Shown one piece after another: positions 1 through 6,671 of a DNA stretch of 8,074 nucleotides; the stretch's first letter is position 1; every line of letters starts with the position of its first letter. The stretch covers positions 1 through 8,074 of the forward strand of contig VGDA01000150.1 of NCBI GenBank assembly GCA_016869915.1. Direction: 5' to 3'. The translations under genes and the position numbers were made by a program. The DNA comes from Alphaproteobacteria bacterium. Its GTDB lineage: Bacteria > Pseudomonadota > Alphaproteobacteria > CACIAM-22H2. Under the pieces are notes generated by a model. The model saw nothing but the letters and a program-made list of their open reading frames with translations. It ran no database searches and was not told the origin of the DNA.

Positions 1-1
1 C

Positions 2-739
2 GCGATGATGGCGATCGGCTTCGTCGGCTTCGTCGTCTGGGCGCACCACATGTACACGGTCGGCCTCGACGTCGACACGCGCGCCTATTTCGTCGCCGCG
101 ACCATGGTCATCGCGGTGCCGACCGGCGTGAAGATCTTCTCCTGGATCGCCACGATGTGGGGCGGCTCGATCGAGTTCCGGGTGCCCATGATCTGGGCGG
201 TCGGGTTCATCTTCCTGTTCACGCTCGGCGGCGTCACCGGCGTCGTGCTGTCCAACGCCGGCGCGGACATCGCGCTCCACAACACCTACTACGTGGTCGC
301 GCATTTCCACTACGTGCTGTCGCTCGGCGCGGTGTTCGGCATCTTCTGCGGCTTCTACTACTGGTTCACGAAGATGACCGGCCGCGAGTACCCGGAATGG
401 GCCGGCAAGTTCCACTTCTGGACCACCTTCATCGGCGTCAACCTGACATTCTTCCCGCAGCACTTCCTAGGCCTGCAGGGCATGCCGCGCCGCTACCCGG
501 ACTATCCGGACGCGTTCGCGGGCTGGAACTATGTATCGTCGATCGGTTCCTACATCGCCGCGGCGTCGACCGTGTTCTTCATCGTCTACACCATCAAGGT
601 GCTGCGCTCGGGCAAGGTCGTGACCGAGGCCGATCCGTACCACCAACCCGAGCCCACCCTCGAGTGGACCGTCGCCTCGCCGGCGCCGCACCACACCTTC
701 GAGGAAGTCCCGCGCGTGAGCGCCGGGTCGGGCCACTGA
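2..739 (+). CDS. ctaD: Cytochrome c oxidase subunit I, 3' part (5' end outside window)
   Basis: This is the C-terminal ~245 residues of the heme-copper oxidase catalytic subunit, an inner-membrane protein that reduces O2 to water and pumps protons. The reading frame is open from the window edge, so the gene starts upstream. Visible hallmarks are the CuB-ligand pair HHM (His codons 44-49), the K-channel lysine in PTGVK (codon 131-133), and the AHFHY motif with the heme a3 ligand (codon 302-304) and heme a ligand (codon 308-310). The FFPQHFLGLQGMPRRYPDYP signature follows. Several hydrophobic helices end in a hydrophilic tail rich in Pro and His. The residue before TYYVVAHFHY is Asn (codon 281-283), where most relatives have the Asp that helps bind Mg2+ (see findings). 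ctaB starts 29 bases downstream. The family call is certain. The aa3 type is inferred from the neighbouring assembly genes. Confidence 0.97.
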   Translation, partial: AMMAIGFVGFVVWAHHMYTVGLDVDTRAYFVAATMVIAVPTGVKIFSWIATMWGGSIEFRVPMIWAVGFIFLFTLGGVTGVVLSNAGADIALHNTYYVVAHFHYVLSLGAVFGIFCGFYYWFTKMTGREYPEWAGKFHFWTTFIGVNLTFFPQHFLGLQGMPRRYPDYPDAFAGWNYVSSIGSYIAAASTVFFIVYTIKVLRSGKVVTEADPYHQPEPTLEWTVASPAPHHTFEEVPRVSAGSGH

Positions 740-756
740 GCCCGGCCGCGTCCAGC

Positions 757-760
757 AAGG
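757..760 (+). promoter_or_regulatory. Ribosome binding site of ctaB (AAGG)
   Basis: AAGG lies 8 bases before the ATG at 769. It supports that start over the long upstream extension of the same frame, which only overlaps ctaD. Confidence 0.5.
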
Positions 761-768
761 CCTGGCCG

Positions 769-1689
769 ATGTCCGACGGCGACGTCGCACTCGAGGTCGC
801 CGGCGCCCGCCCGCTCGGTGCGGGAGCGGGCGTCGGCGATTTCATGGCGCTCCTCAAGCCACGGGTGATGAGCCTCGTCGTGTTCACGGGCTTCGCCGGC
901 ATGGTCGCGGCGCCCGGCCACATCCACCCGCTGCTCGCGGCGATAGCCGTGCTCTGCATCGCGGTGGGGGCCGGCGCCGCCGGCGCCATCAACATGTGGT
1001 ACGACCGCGACATCGACGCGCTGATGTCGCGCACGAGCGACCGGCCGATCCCCGCGGGCCGCATGGATCCTTCCGAGACGCTGGCCTTCGGCGTCGTCCT
1101 GTCGATCGGCTCGGTGCTCACGATGGCGCTTGCGGTGAACTTCGCCGCCGCGGCGCTGCTCGCGTTCACCATCTGCTTCTACGTCTTCGTCTACACGATG
1201 TGGCTCAAGCGCCGCACGCCGCAGAACATCGTGATCGGCGGTGCCGCCGGCGCCTTCCCGCCGATGATCGGCTGGGCGGCGGTGACCGGCGATGTCGGCC
1301 TCGCCTCGATCGCGCTCTTCCTGATCGTCTTCATGTGGACGCCGCCGCATTTCTGGGCGCTGGCGCTGTTCCGTGCCGGCGAGTACGCGCGTGCCGGCGT
1401 GCCCATGCTCCCGGTGGTCGCCGGCGTGCGCGCCACGAAGCGCCACATCCTCGCCTATAGCGCGCTGCTGGTCCCGGTCGGGACGCTGCCGAGCTTCTTC
1501 GGCGCGACCGGCCTCGTCTATGCGGCGACGTCGGTCGTGCTCGGCCTCGTCTTCCTGGCCGGTGCCGTCGCGGTGTGGCGCGAGGAGGGAGACCGCGCCG
1601 CAAAGGCGCTGTTCGGCTACTCGATCATCTACCTCTTCCTGCTCTTCGCGCTGGTCATGATCGACCGCGTGCCGGCCGGCGCTCCGTGA
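769..1689 (+). CDS. ctaB: Protoheme IX farnesyltransferase (heme O synthase)
   Basis: This 306-residue UbiA-family membrane prenyltransferase transfers a farnesyl group to heme b to give heme O, the precursor of the heme a used by CtaD. The Asp-rich prenyl-diphosphate motif is at residues 75-92 (N75, D79, D81, D83, then RTSDRP). The second conserved loop is LKRRTPQNIVIGG (146-158), and MWTPPHFWALAL (189-200) is typical of heme O synthases. About seven to nine hydrophobic segments are visible, and the length is normal for the family. The frame is open upstream to position 157, but that part overlaps ctaD out of phase and looks nothing like the family. I chose ATG 769 because it follows an AAGG and precedes a short hydrophilic N-terminus. 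coxF follows after 5 bases, so co-transcription is likely. Confidence 0.97.
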   Translation: MSDGDVALEVAGARPLGAGAGVGDFMALLKPRVMSLVVFTGFAGMVAAPGHIHPLLAAIAVLCIAVGAGAAGAINMWYDRDIDALMSRTSDRPIPAGRMDPSETLAFGVVLSIGSVLTMALAVNFAAAALLAFTICFYVFVYTMWLKRRTPQNIVIGGAAGAFPPMIGWAAVTGDVGLASIALFLIVFMWTPPHFWALALFRAGEYARAGVPMLPVVAGVRATKRHILAYSALLVPVGTLPSFFGATGLVYAATSVVLGLVFLAGAVAVWREEGDRAAKALFGYSIIYLFLLFALVMIDRVPAGAP

Positions 1690-1694
1690 CCGCC

Positions 1695-1817
1695 ATGGCG
1701 CAGGACGAGGCCCTCGCGCGCCGCCAGCGCGCCAAGAACATCGCGGTCGGCGCGACCGTCGCCGGCTTCTGCCTGCTGTTCTTCCTGATCACCATCGTGC
1801 GCATGGGGATGAAATGA
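1695..1817 (+). CDS. coxF: CoxF-like small membrane protein of the oxidase cluster
   Basis: This predicted protein has 40 residues: a basic, Arg/Lys-rich N-terminus (residues 1-15) and one hydrophobic helix (about 16-36) ending in IVRMGMK. That layout and the position between ctaB and ctaG match the short CoxF-type proteins annotated in alphaproteobacterial oxidase clusters. Their role is poorly defined; a part in assembly or as a small accessory subunit has been presumed. The ATG at 1695 is 5 bases after the ctaB stop, and the TGA overlaps the ctaG ATG as ATGA, so translation is probably coupled on both sides. No strong Shine-Dalgarno sequence precedes it. Identification rests on size, topology and place more than on residue motifs. 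Confidence 0.75.
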   Translation: MAQDEALARRQRAKNIAVGATVAGFCLLFFLITIVRMGMK

Positions 1818-2419
1818 GCGCCGGCCGGGCACGTTCCAACGCGCGCGTCGGCATCGCGCTCGCCTGCCTCGCCGGCGGCATGGTCGGCCTGTCCTTCGCG
1901 GCGGTGCCGCTCTACCGCTGGTTCTGCCAGGTCACCGGCTTCGGGGGCACGACGATGCGCGCCGAGCGCGCGCCCGACGCGCCGGGCGAACGCTTCATCA
2001 CGGTGCGCTTCAACGCCGACGTCGCTGGCAACGACCTGCCCTGGCGCTTCCAGCCGCTCGAGCGGCAGGTGACGCTGCGCGTGGGCGAGGAGCGGCTCGC
2101 CTTCTACCGCGCCACCAATGTCGGCCAGGCGCCGGTCGTCGGAACGGCCACCTACAACGTGACGCCGCACAAGGCGGCGCCCTATTTCCACAAGCTCGCC
2201 TGCTTCTGCTTCACGGAGCAGGAACTCGTCTCCGGCGAGAGCATGGACATGCCCGTGTCGTTCTTCGTCGATCCCGCGATCGCGCAGGATCCGAAGATGC
2301 GCGGCGTCGACACGATCACGCTTTCCTACACCTTCTTCCGCGCGCTCGACGCCCAGCCACGGGCGGAGGGCGCGCGCCGGTCCGCGGACGCGGGGAGCGT
2401 CCCGGCGCCGGTCAATTGA
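1814..2419 (+). CDS. ctaG: Cytochrome c oxidase assembly protein CtaG (Cox11 family, CuB insertion)
   Basis: This 201-residue Cox11-type copper chaperone is anchored in the inner membrane by one N-terminal helix (about residues 12-32), with its beta-rich domain in the periplasm. It delivers copper to the CuB site of subunit I. Hallmarks are VPLYRWFCQVTGFGGT (31-46, with C38) and the copper-binding CFCF motif (C130 and C132) followed by TEQ. DPAI and TITLSYTFF (168-176) are typical of the C-terminal part. The last ~20 residues are a low-complexity Ala/Arg/Pro tail. The start overlaps the coxF stop (ATGA), with GGGGA at 1805-1809 as a plausible ribosome binding site. ctaE follows after 51 bases. 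The family call is secure. Confidence 0.97.
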   Translation: MSAGRARSNARVGIALACLAGGMVGLSFAAVPLYRWFCQVTGFGGTTMRAERAPDAPGERFITVRFNADVAGNDLPWRFQPLERQVTLRVGEERLAFYRATNVGQAPVVGTATYNVTPHKAAPYFHKLACFCFTEQELVSGESMDMPVSFFVDPAIAQDPKMRGVDTITLSYTFFRALDAQPRAEGARRSADAGSVPAPVN

Positions 2420-2458
2420 GGCATTCCGCCAGAACCTTCAGCGACCAGAGCACGCGTC

Positions 2459-2464
2459 AGGGAG
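2459..2464 (+). promoter_or_regulatory. Ribosome binding site of ctaE (AGGGAG)
   Basis: A strong Shine-Dalgarno match, AGGGAG, lies 6 bases before the ATG at 2471. It is the best ribosome binding site among the oxidase genes here, as expected for a subunit needed in stoichiometric amounts. It sits in the 51-base gap after ctaG, in which I see no clear promoter or terminator. Confidence 0.7.
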
Positions 2465-2470
2465 ATCGAC

Positions 2471-3331
2471 ATGGCCAGCACCAGCCACGGCACCGGGATG
2501 AAGACGCCCTACCACCTCGTCGAGCCGAGCCCCTGGCCGATAATCGGGTCGATCGCGGCGCTCGTGCTGTGCTTCGGCACGATCTCCTTCCTCCACCCCT
2601 CGGTCTTCGGCACCGGTCTCGAGCCGCTGCTCAAGGCGCTGGGCCCCTGGAAGATCCTCGCGGGCGTCGGCCTCGTGCTGTTCACGATGTTCGGCTGGTG
2701 GAGCGCGGTCGTGAGGGAATCCGGGACCCCTGGCCTGCACAGCCCCGTCGTGCGCCTGGGCCTGCGCTACGGCATGTTCCTGTTCATCGCGTCGGAGGTG
2801 ATGTTCTTCGTCGCGTTCTTCTGGTCCTTCTTCCACTTCGCGCTCTACCCCGAGCATACCGAGACCGGCATGTGGCCGCCCAAGGCCGTCGTCACCTTCA
2901 ACGCCTGGGGCCTGCCCTTCCTGAACACGGTCATCCTGCTGACCTCCGGCACGACGGTCACCTGGGCGCACCACGCGCTGCTGGAGGGCAATCGCTCCGG
3001 CTTGATCTGGGGCCTGCTGCTGACGGTGCTGCTCGGCGTGCTGTTCACGGCTCTGCAGGCCTTCGAGTACAGCCACGCGCCGTTCTCCTTCAAGGACGGG
3101 ATCTATCCCTCCGTCTTCTTCATGGCGACGGGCTTCCACGGCTTCCACGTCATCGTCGGCACGATCTTCCTCGCGGTCTGCCTTGTGCGGGCGATCAAGG
3201 GCCAGTTCACCCCAGAGAAGCATTTCGGCTTCGAGGCCGCGGCCTGGTACTGGCACTTCGTCGACGTGGTATGGCTGTTCCTCTTCGCCGTCATCTACTG
3301 GTGGTATGCGGCGGCGGTCACGATCGGCTGA
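2471..3331 (+). CDS. ctaE: Cytochrome c oxidase subunit III
   Basis: This 286-residue polytopic inner-membrane subunit III supports stable proton uptake and turnover of subunit I. Seven hydrophobic helices can be traced. Hallmarks are the KTPYHLVEPSPWPI start (11-24), RYGMFLFIASEVMFF (99-113, with the conserved membrane-buried Glu at 109), FEYSHAPF (198-205), GFHGFHVIVGT (221-231), and HFGFEAAAWYWHFVDVVWLFLF starting at 251. Length is normal for the family. The start is fixed by AGGGAG at 2459-2464. In related genomes a DUF983 gene and surf1 follow. Here surf1 follows after 189 bases that contain only a DUF983 relic. Confidence 0.98.
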   Translation: MASTSHGTGMKTPYHLVEPSPWPIIGSIAALVLCFGTISFLHPSVFGTGLEPLLKALGPWKILAGVGLVLFTMFGWWSAVVRESGTPGLHSPVVRLGLRYGMFLFIASEVMFFVAFFWSFFHFALYPEHTETGMWPPKAVVTFNAWGLPFLNTVILLTSGTTVTWAHHALLEGNRSGLIWGLLLTVLLGVLFTALQAFEYSHAPFSFKDGIYPSVFFMATGFHGFHVIVGTIFLAVCLVRAIKGQFTPEKHFGFEAAAWYWHFVDVVWLFLFAVIYWWYAAAVTIG

Positions 3332-3366
3332 CGCGACGCGGCGGGGCGACCGGCAATGTCCGTCGC

Positions 3367-3513
3367 GTGTTCCTCGAGCGGTCGAAATTCGCCCCGCCGC
3401 TCTGGATACATGCCGTGCCCTGGCCCATCTTCGTCCTCGGCGGCGCGGTCGCCATGCTGCGCCCATCCAAGGCGACGCTGATCGCGCTGCAGTCCCGCCA
3501 CCTCGACCTCTGA
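3367..3513 (+). pseudogene. 5'-truncated relic of a DUF983 gene
   Basis: The 189 bases between ctaE and surf1 keep an open frame that ends at TGA 3511-3513. From about 3367 it reads VFLERSKFAPPLWIHAVPWP, then a hydrophobic stretch, then MLRPSKATLIALQSRHLDL. FxPPLWxHA...LRPxKAxLxALQ is the C-terminal end of DUF983 proteins, small two-helix membrane proteins found at this spot in alphaproteobacterial oxidase clusters. The N-terminal zinc-ribbon-like CxxC part and first helix are missing and cannot fit upstream, because ctaE ends at 3331. The frame has no ATG in the usable part. A GTG at 3367 could give a 48-residue one-helix peptide, but no ribosome binding site is clear. The TGAGG covering its stop serves surf1, which may explain why this end survived. 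Translation of a mini-protein cannot be excluded. Confidence 0.8.
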
Positions 3514-3515
3514 GG
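3512..3515 (+). promoter_or_regulatory. Ribosome binding site of surf1, overlapping the DUF983 relic stop
   Basis: GAGG lies 5 bases before the surf1 ATG at 3521 and shares bases with the TGA stop of the DUF983 relic. This suggests that translation of the two genes was originally coupled. Confidence 0.5.
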
Positions 3516-3520
3516 CTGCC

Positions 3521-4240
3521 ATGCTGGCGCTGCTGCGCGATTTCAGGCCCAGGCCCTGGCCGAGCGCCATCGCCGGCATCGGCGTTCTGGTCCTCCTGTG
3601 CCTCGGCACGTGGCAGGTCGCGCGCCTGTTCGAGAAGCGCGAGATCAACGGACTGCGCGCATCGCGCCTGGCGACGGCCGAGGCGCCGCTGCCAGCCGCG
3701 CTACCGGACCCCGCGTCCTGGGAATTCCGCCGCGTCGTCGCGACGGGCAGGCTGCGCCACGAACGCGAACTCTACCTGCCCTGCCGCTCGCAGCGCGGGA
3801 ACGAGGGCACCTGCGTGCTCGTCCCGCTCATGCGGGCCGAGGGCCTTCCCGTCCTGGTGAATCGCGGCTGGGTGCCGCCCGCGCGCAAGGATCCCGCGCG
3901 CCGACCGGCGGCCCAGGCGGAGGGCGAGGTCCGGCTCGCCGCGGTGCTGCGCGTGTCGTCGCAACGCACGCGCTTCATGCCGGACAACGATCCCGGCCGG
4001 AACGTCTGGTTCTCCTACGACCTGCCCGCCATGGCGGCGGCGCTGGGCGTCCCTGCGCTCGCGCCCTACTACCTCGAGGCCGCGCTCGATCCCGCGCCGG
4101 CCGAGGGCGCGCCGCTCGGCGGGCAGACGCGCTTCCAGCTGCCCGACAACCACCTCGGCTATGCGTTCACCTGGTACGCGCTCGCCATCGCGCTGGCCGT
4201 GATCTTCTTCCTTTCGCAGCGCGACGGGAAGCGGTCGTGA
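3521..4240 (+). CDS. surf1: SURF1 family cytochrome c oxidase assembly protein
   Basis: This 239-residue SURF1/Shy1 protein is an inner-membrane factor linked to heme a handling during maturation of subunit I. It has the family's two-helix topology: an N-terminal helix (about residues 14-31) running into LGTWQVARL (28-36), a large periplasmic domain with VNRGWVP (113-119), and a C-terminal helix (about 215-232) preceded by DNHLGYAFTWY (209-219). Length is typical. The loop at 88-98 has two cysteines (C88 and C98), not a feature I know as general for the family. The start is ATG 3521 with GAGG at 3512-3515. It is the last recognisable oxidase gene of the cluster; the next gene follows after 28 bases. 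Confidence 0.96.
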   Translation: MLALLRDFRPRPWPSAIAGIGVLVLLCLGTWQVARLFEKREINGLRASRLATAEAPLPAALPDPASWEFRRVVATGRLRHERELYLPCRSQRGNEGTCVLVPLMRAEGLPVLVNRGWVPPARKDPARRPAAQAEGEVRLAAVLRVSSQRTRFMPDNDPGRNVWFSYDLPAMAAALGVPALAPYYLEAALDPAPAEGAPLGGQTRFQLPDNHLGYAFTWYALAIALAVIFFLSQRDGKRS

Positions 4241-4256
4241 CGCCCGCGGCCCGCGC

Positions 4257-4260
4257 AGGG
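4257..4260 (+). promoter_or_regulatory. Ribosome binding site supporting a TTG start (AGGG)
   Basis: AGGG lies 8 bases before TTG 4269-4271. I see no better ATG or GTG start in this frame nearby, so this site decides the start of the methyltransferase-like gene. Confidence 0.5.
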
Positions 4261-4268
4261 CGTCGCGC

Positions 4269-5165
4269 TTGAGCCTGCGCTCGACATCCTGGCTGGCGAT
4301 CGACGGCGATCGCAGGCTCGGGGCCGTCGCGCGCGCCGGCTATCTTGCGGGAAACGCGCTGCGCAATGCGCTTTCGCGCGATCCCGCAGGCCTCGCGCTG
4401 GAGCGCTTCCCCGACGCCCGCGCGCCGACCGGGGACGTCTCGCCCTCGCCCTCGCGCCTGTTCTGCGAACGCCACCTCGCGTCCATGGGGCTTGCCGGCT
4501 TCGCGGCCACCGCCGGCGGCCTGCGCATGCACGAGATGGGATGCGGCTCCGGCCGCGCCGGCCGCCTCGCGAGCGTCGCGGCCGGGGCGCCGATCCGCTA
4601 TCGCGGCTTCGACGTCGCGCGCCGCGCGGCCTGGGACGAGCCGATGCCGGGCGCGACCATGGCCGTCTTCGACGGCGAGGACTTCGCGGGCACGATCGCG
4701 CCCGACGACAATTTCTTCTTCTCGCAATCCGCGGCCGAGCACATCCCGGGCGACCTCGCCTATTTCGAGGCGGTGGCGCGCGCCTGCGCGCGCGCGCCGG
4801 GGCCGACGCTGCAGGTCCATTACCTGCCATCGGCGGCATGCCTGCGCCTCTATCTCTTCCACGGCCTGCGCCAGTACCCGGCGGGAGCGCTCGGCCGCAT
4901 CGCCGCGCTGCAGGCGCCCGACGCGCACAGCGTCGCCGTCGCGCTCGGCGGGCCGGCCTGCGCGGCCGTCCACTGGCGCTGGATCACGCTGCCCATGATC
5001 CGCCGCCGGCCCGACCGTCGCGCCGCCGACCCTGTGGCCTACGCACGCGAGCTCGCGGCCGCGATCGCCGCCGATGCCGCCGCGCCGCCCGGCAAGGCGA
5101 TGTTCTGGGCCTTCGTCGTGCGCCGCGGGTTCCCGGCCCATCCAACGCAGGAAGACGACCGATGA
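4269..5165 (+). CDS. Class I SAM-dependent methyltransferase-like protein, substrate unknown
   Basis: This predicted soluble protein has 298 residues. Residues 89-96 (EMGCGSGR) match motif I of Rossmann-fold methyltransferases, which binds S-adenosylmethionine. GFDV (113-116) fits the end of strand 2, FDGEDF (134-139) fits the next acidic loop, and FFFSQSAAEHIPGDLAYFEAVAR (149-171) resembles the motif IV and post-motif region (a strand, then EHI/V-D). The N-terminal ~85 residues and the C-terminal third match no subfamily I can name, so the substrate is unknown. The start is TTG with AGGG 8 bases upstream. The end overlaps the ATG of the M32 peptidase by 4 bases (ATGA), so the two are probably translated together. 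It follows surf1 by 28 bases and may ride on the oxidase transcript, but nothing ties it to oxidase assembly. Confidence 0.75.
   Translation: MSLRSTSWLAIDGDRRLGAVARAGYLAGNALRNALSRDPAGLALERFPDARAPTGDVSPSPSRLFCERHLASMGLAGFAATAGGLRMHEMGCGSGRAGRLASVAAGAPIRYRGFDVARRAAWDEPMPGATMAVFDGEDFAGTIAPDDNFFFSQSAAEHIPGDLAYFEAVARACARAPGPTLQVHYLPSAACLRLYLFHGLRQYPAGALGRIAALQAPDAHSVAVALGGPACAAVHWRWITLPMIRRRPDRRAADPVAYARELAAAIAADAAAPPGKAMFWAFVVRRGFPAHPTQEDDR
5149..5152 (+). promoter_or_regulatory. Ribosome binding site of the M32 peptidase (AGGA)
   Basis: AGGA lies 9 bases before ATG 5162, inside the end of the methyltransferase-like gene. It supports the start that overlaps the preceding stop codon. Confidence 0.5.
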
Positions 5166-6661
5166 CGCAGGCCTATGGCGAGCTCGAGCGCATCTTCCGC
5201 CGCCTCGCGCTGCTGGGCGAGGCCTCCGGCCTCCTGCAATGGGACATGGCCGCCGTCATGCCCGAGGGCGGCGCCGCGATACGCGGCGAGCAGCTGGCCG
5301 AGTTGCGCGTCGTCGCGCACGAGACGCTGACCCACCCGCGCGTGGCCGAGCTGCTCGACCGCGCGGAACGCGACGAGGCCGGCACGCTCGAGGGCTGGCG
5401 CCGCGCCAACCTGCGCGAGATGCGACGCGGCTGGAGGCATTCCAACGCGCTGCCTGCGGACCTCGTCGCGGCGATGTCGCGCAGCGTCTCGGAGTGCGAG
5501 ATGCAGTGGCGCGAGGCGCGCAAGGCGAACGACTTCGAGGGGCTGCGGCCGCGGCTGCAGCGCGTGCTCGACCTCGTCGTCGAATCCGCGCGCATCAAGG
5601 CCGCGGCCTTCGGCGTCTCCCCCTACGACGCGCTGGTCGACGAGTACGAGCCCGGCGCCGACGCGGCGTCGATCCAGGCGACCTTCGACCAACTCGCCGC
5701 CTTCCTCCCGGGCATGATCGAGGAGATCATCGCGCGCCAGGCGCGCGGGCCAGCGATCCTGCCGCCGCGCGGTCCCTTCCCGGCCGGGCGCCAGCGCGCG
5801 CTCGCGGAGAAGCTCATGGCCGCCGTCGGCTTCGACTTCGCGCATGGCCGCCTCGACACCAGCCACCATCCCTTCTGCGGCGGCGTGCCGGAGGACGTGC
5901 GCATCACCACGCGCTGGGACGAGCAGGACTTCACGCGCGGGCTCATGGGCGTGCTGCACGAGACCGGGCACGCGATGTACGAGCGCGGCCTGCCCGCGGC
6001 GATGCGCCTCCAGCCGGCGGGCGCGGCGCGCGGCATGGTGCTGCACGAGAGCCAGTCGCTTCTGGTCGAGATGCAGGCCTGCCGCAGCCGCGAGTTCGTG
6101 TCCTTCCTCGCGCCGCTCGCCGCCGAGGCCTTAGGCGGCGCCGGCCCGGAATGGGGCGTCGACAACCTCCACCGCCTCTACACGAAGGTGTCGCGCGGCC
6201 TGATCCGCGTCGATGCCGACGAGGCGACCTATCCGTGCCACGTGATCCTGCGCTTCCGGCTGGAGCGCGCGCTGGTCGCCGGCGACATGAAGCTCGTCGA
6301 CCTGCCGGGTGCGTGGCGCGCGGGCATGCGCGAGCTCGTCGGCATCGAGCCGCCGGACGATCGCGACGGATGCTTGCAGGACATCCACTGGCCCGGCGGC
6401 GCCTGGGGCTATTTCCCGACCTACACGCTGGGCGCGCTCGCCGCGGCGCAGTTCTTCGAGGCCGCGGTGGCGGCCGTTCCCGCGATCCCCGACGCCCTGT
6501 CGCGCGGCGACTTCGCGCCGCTGATATACTGGGTCCGCCAGCACGTCCACGCGAAGGCCTCGACCGATTCGACGGCCGCGATCGTGGAGGCCGCCACCGG
6601 GCGCGGGCTCGGGGTCGACGCCTTCCGTCGGCACCTCGAGCGACGCTACCTCGCTCGCTGA
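5162..6661 (+). CDS. M32-family carboxypeptidase (thermostable carboxypeptidase Taq type)
   Basis: This 499-residue protein has the normal length for the family. It is a cytoplasmic zinc metallocarboxypeptidase that removes C-terminal residues from peptides and probably acts in peptide turnover. The zinc site is clear: HETGH (H266, E267, H270) and the downstream HESQS (H295, E296, S297), where the Glu is the third zinc ligand of M32 enzymes. The N-terminal LLQWDMAAVMPEGG (23-36), the LDTSHHPFCGG segment before the zinc motif, and DIHWPGGAWGYFPTYTLGALAAAQ near the C-terminus are also family signatures. No signal peptide is seen. The start overlaps the upstream stop (ATGA). The frame is intact to its own TGA, 11 bases before the inserted IS. 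It has one TTA leucine codon (6131-6133), rare for such GC-rich DNA. Before the insertion, yggS probably followed 18 bases downstream. Confidence 0.96.
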   Translation: MTQAYGELERIFRRLALLGEASGLLQWDMAAVMPEGGAAIRGEQLAELRVVAHETLTHPRVAELLDRAERDEAGTLEGWRRANLREMRRGWRHSNALPADLVAAMSRSVSECEMQWREARKANDFEGLRPRLQRVLDLVVESARIKAAAFGVSPYDALVDEYEPGADAASIQATFDQLAAFLPGMIEEIIARQARGPAILPPRGPFPAGRQRALAEKLMAAVGFDFAHGRLDTSHHPFCGGVPEDVRITTRWDEQDFTRGLMGVLHETGHAMYERGLPAAMRLQPAGAARGMVLHESQSLLVEMQACRSREFVSFLAPLAAEALGGAGPEWGVDNLHRLYTKVSRGLIRVDADEATYPCHVILRFRLERALVAGDMKLVDLPGAWRAGMRELVGIEPPDDRDGCLQDIHWPGGAWGYFPTYTLGALAAAQFFEAAVAAVPAIPDALSRGDFAPLIYWVRQHVHAKASTDSTAAIVEAATGRGLGVDAFRRHLERRYLAR

Positions 6662-6667
6662 GCGGGC

Positions 6668-6671
6668 CTAG
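6668..6671. repeat. Left copy of the CTAG target site
   Basis: CTAG flanks the left end of the IS, and the same four bases flank the right end at 7702-7705. Extended to the NCTAGN form known for Bordetella IS481, the flanks are CCTAGG (6667-6672) and GCTAGG (7701-7706), which agree at five of six positions. The exact duplication length (4 to 6) is therefore open. Read on the - strand, this copy supplies the TAG stop of the transposase. Confidence 0.75.

Noticed and set aside
466..471. Another CCTAGG in ctaD as a sign of a second insertion or excision scar
   Set aside because: The ctaD frame is intact and conserved there. It is simply an unoccupied CTAG site.
2416..3366. Long open frame on the + strand upstream of and through ctaE, in the same phase as the DUF983 relic
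   Set aside because: It runs out of phase through ctaE, is Arg/Pro/His-rich and resembles no protein. Only its last ~48 codons (from 3367) are meaningful.
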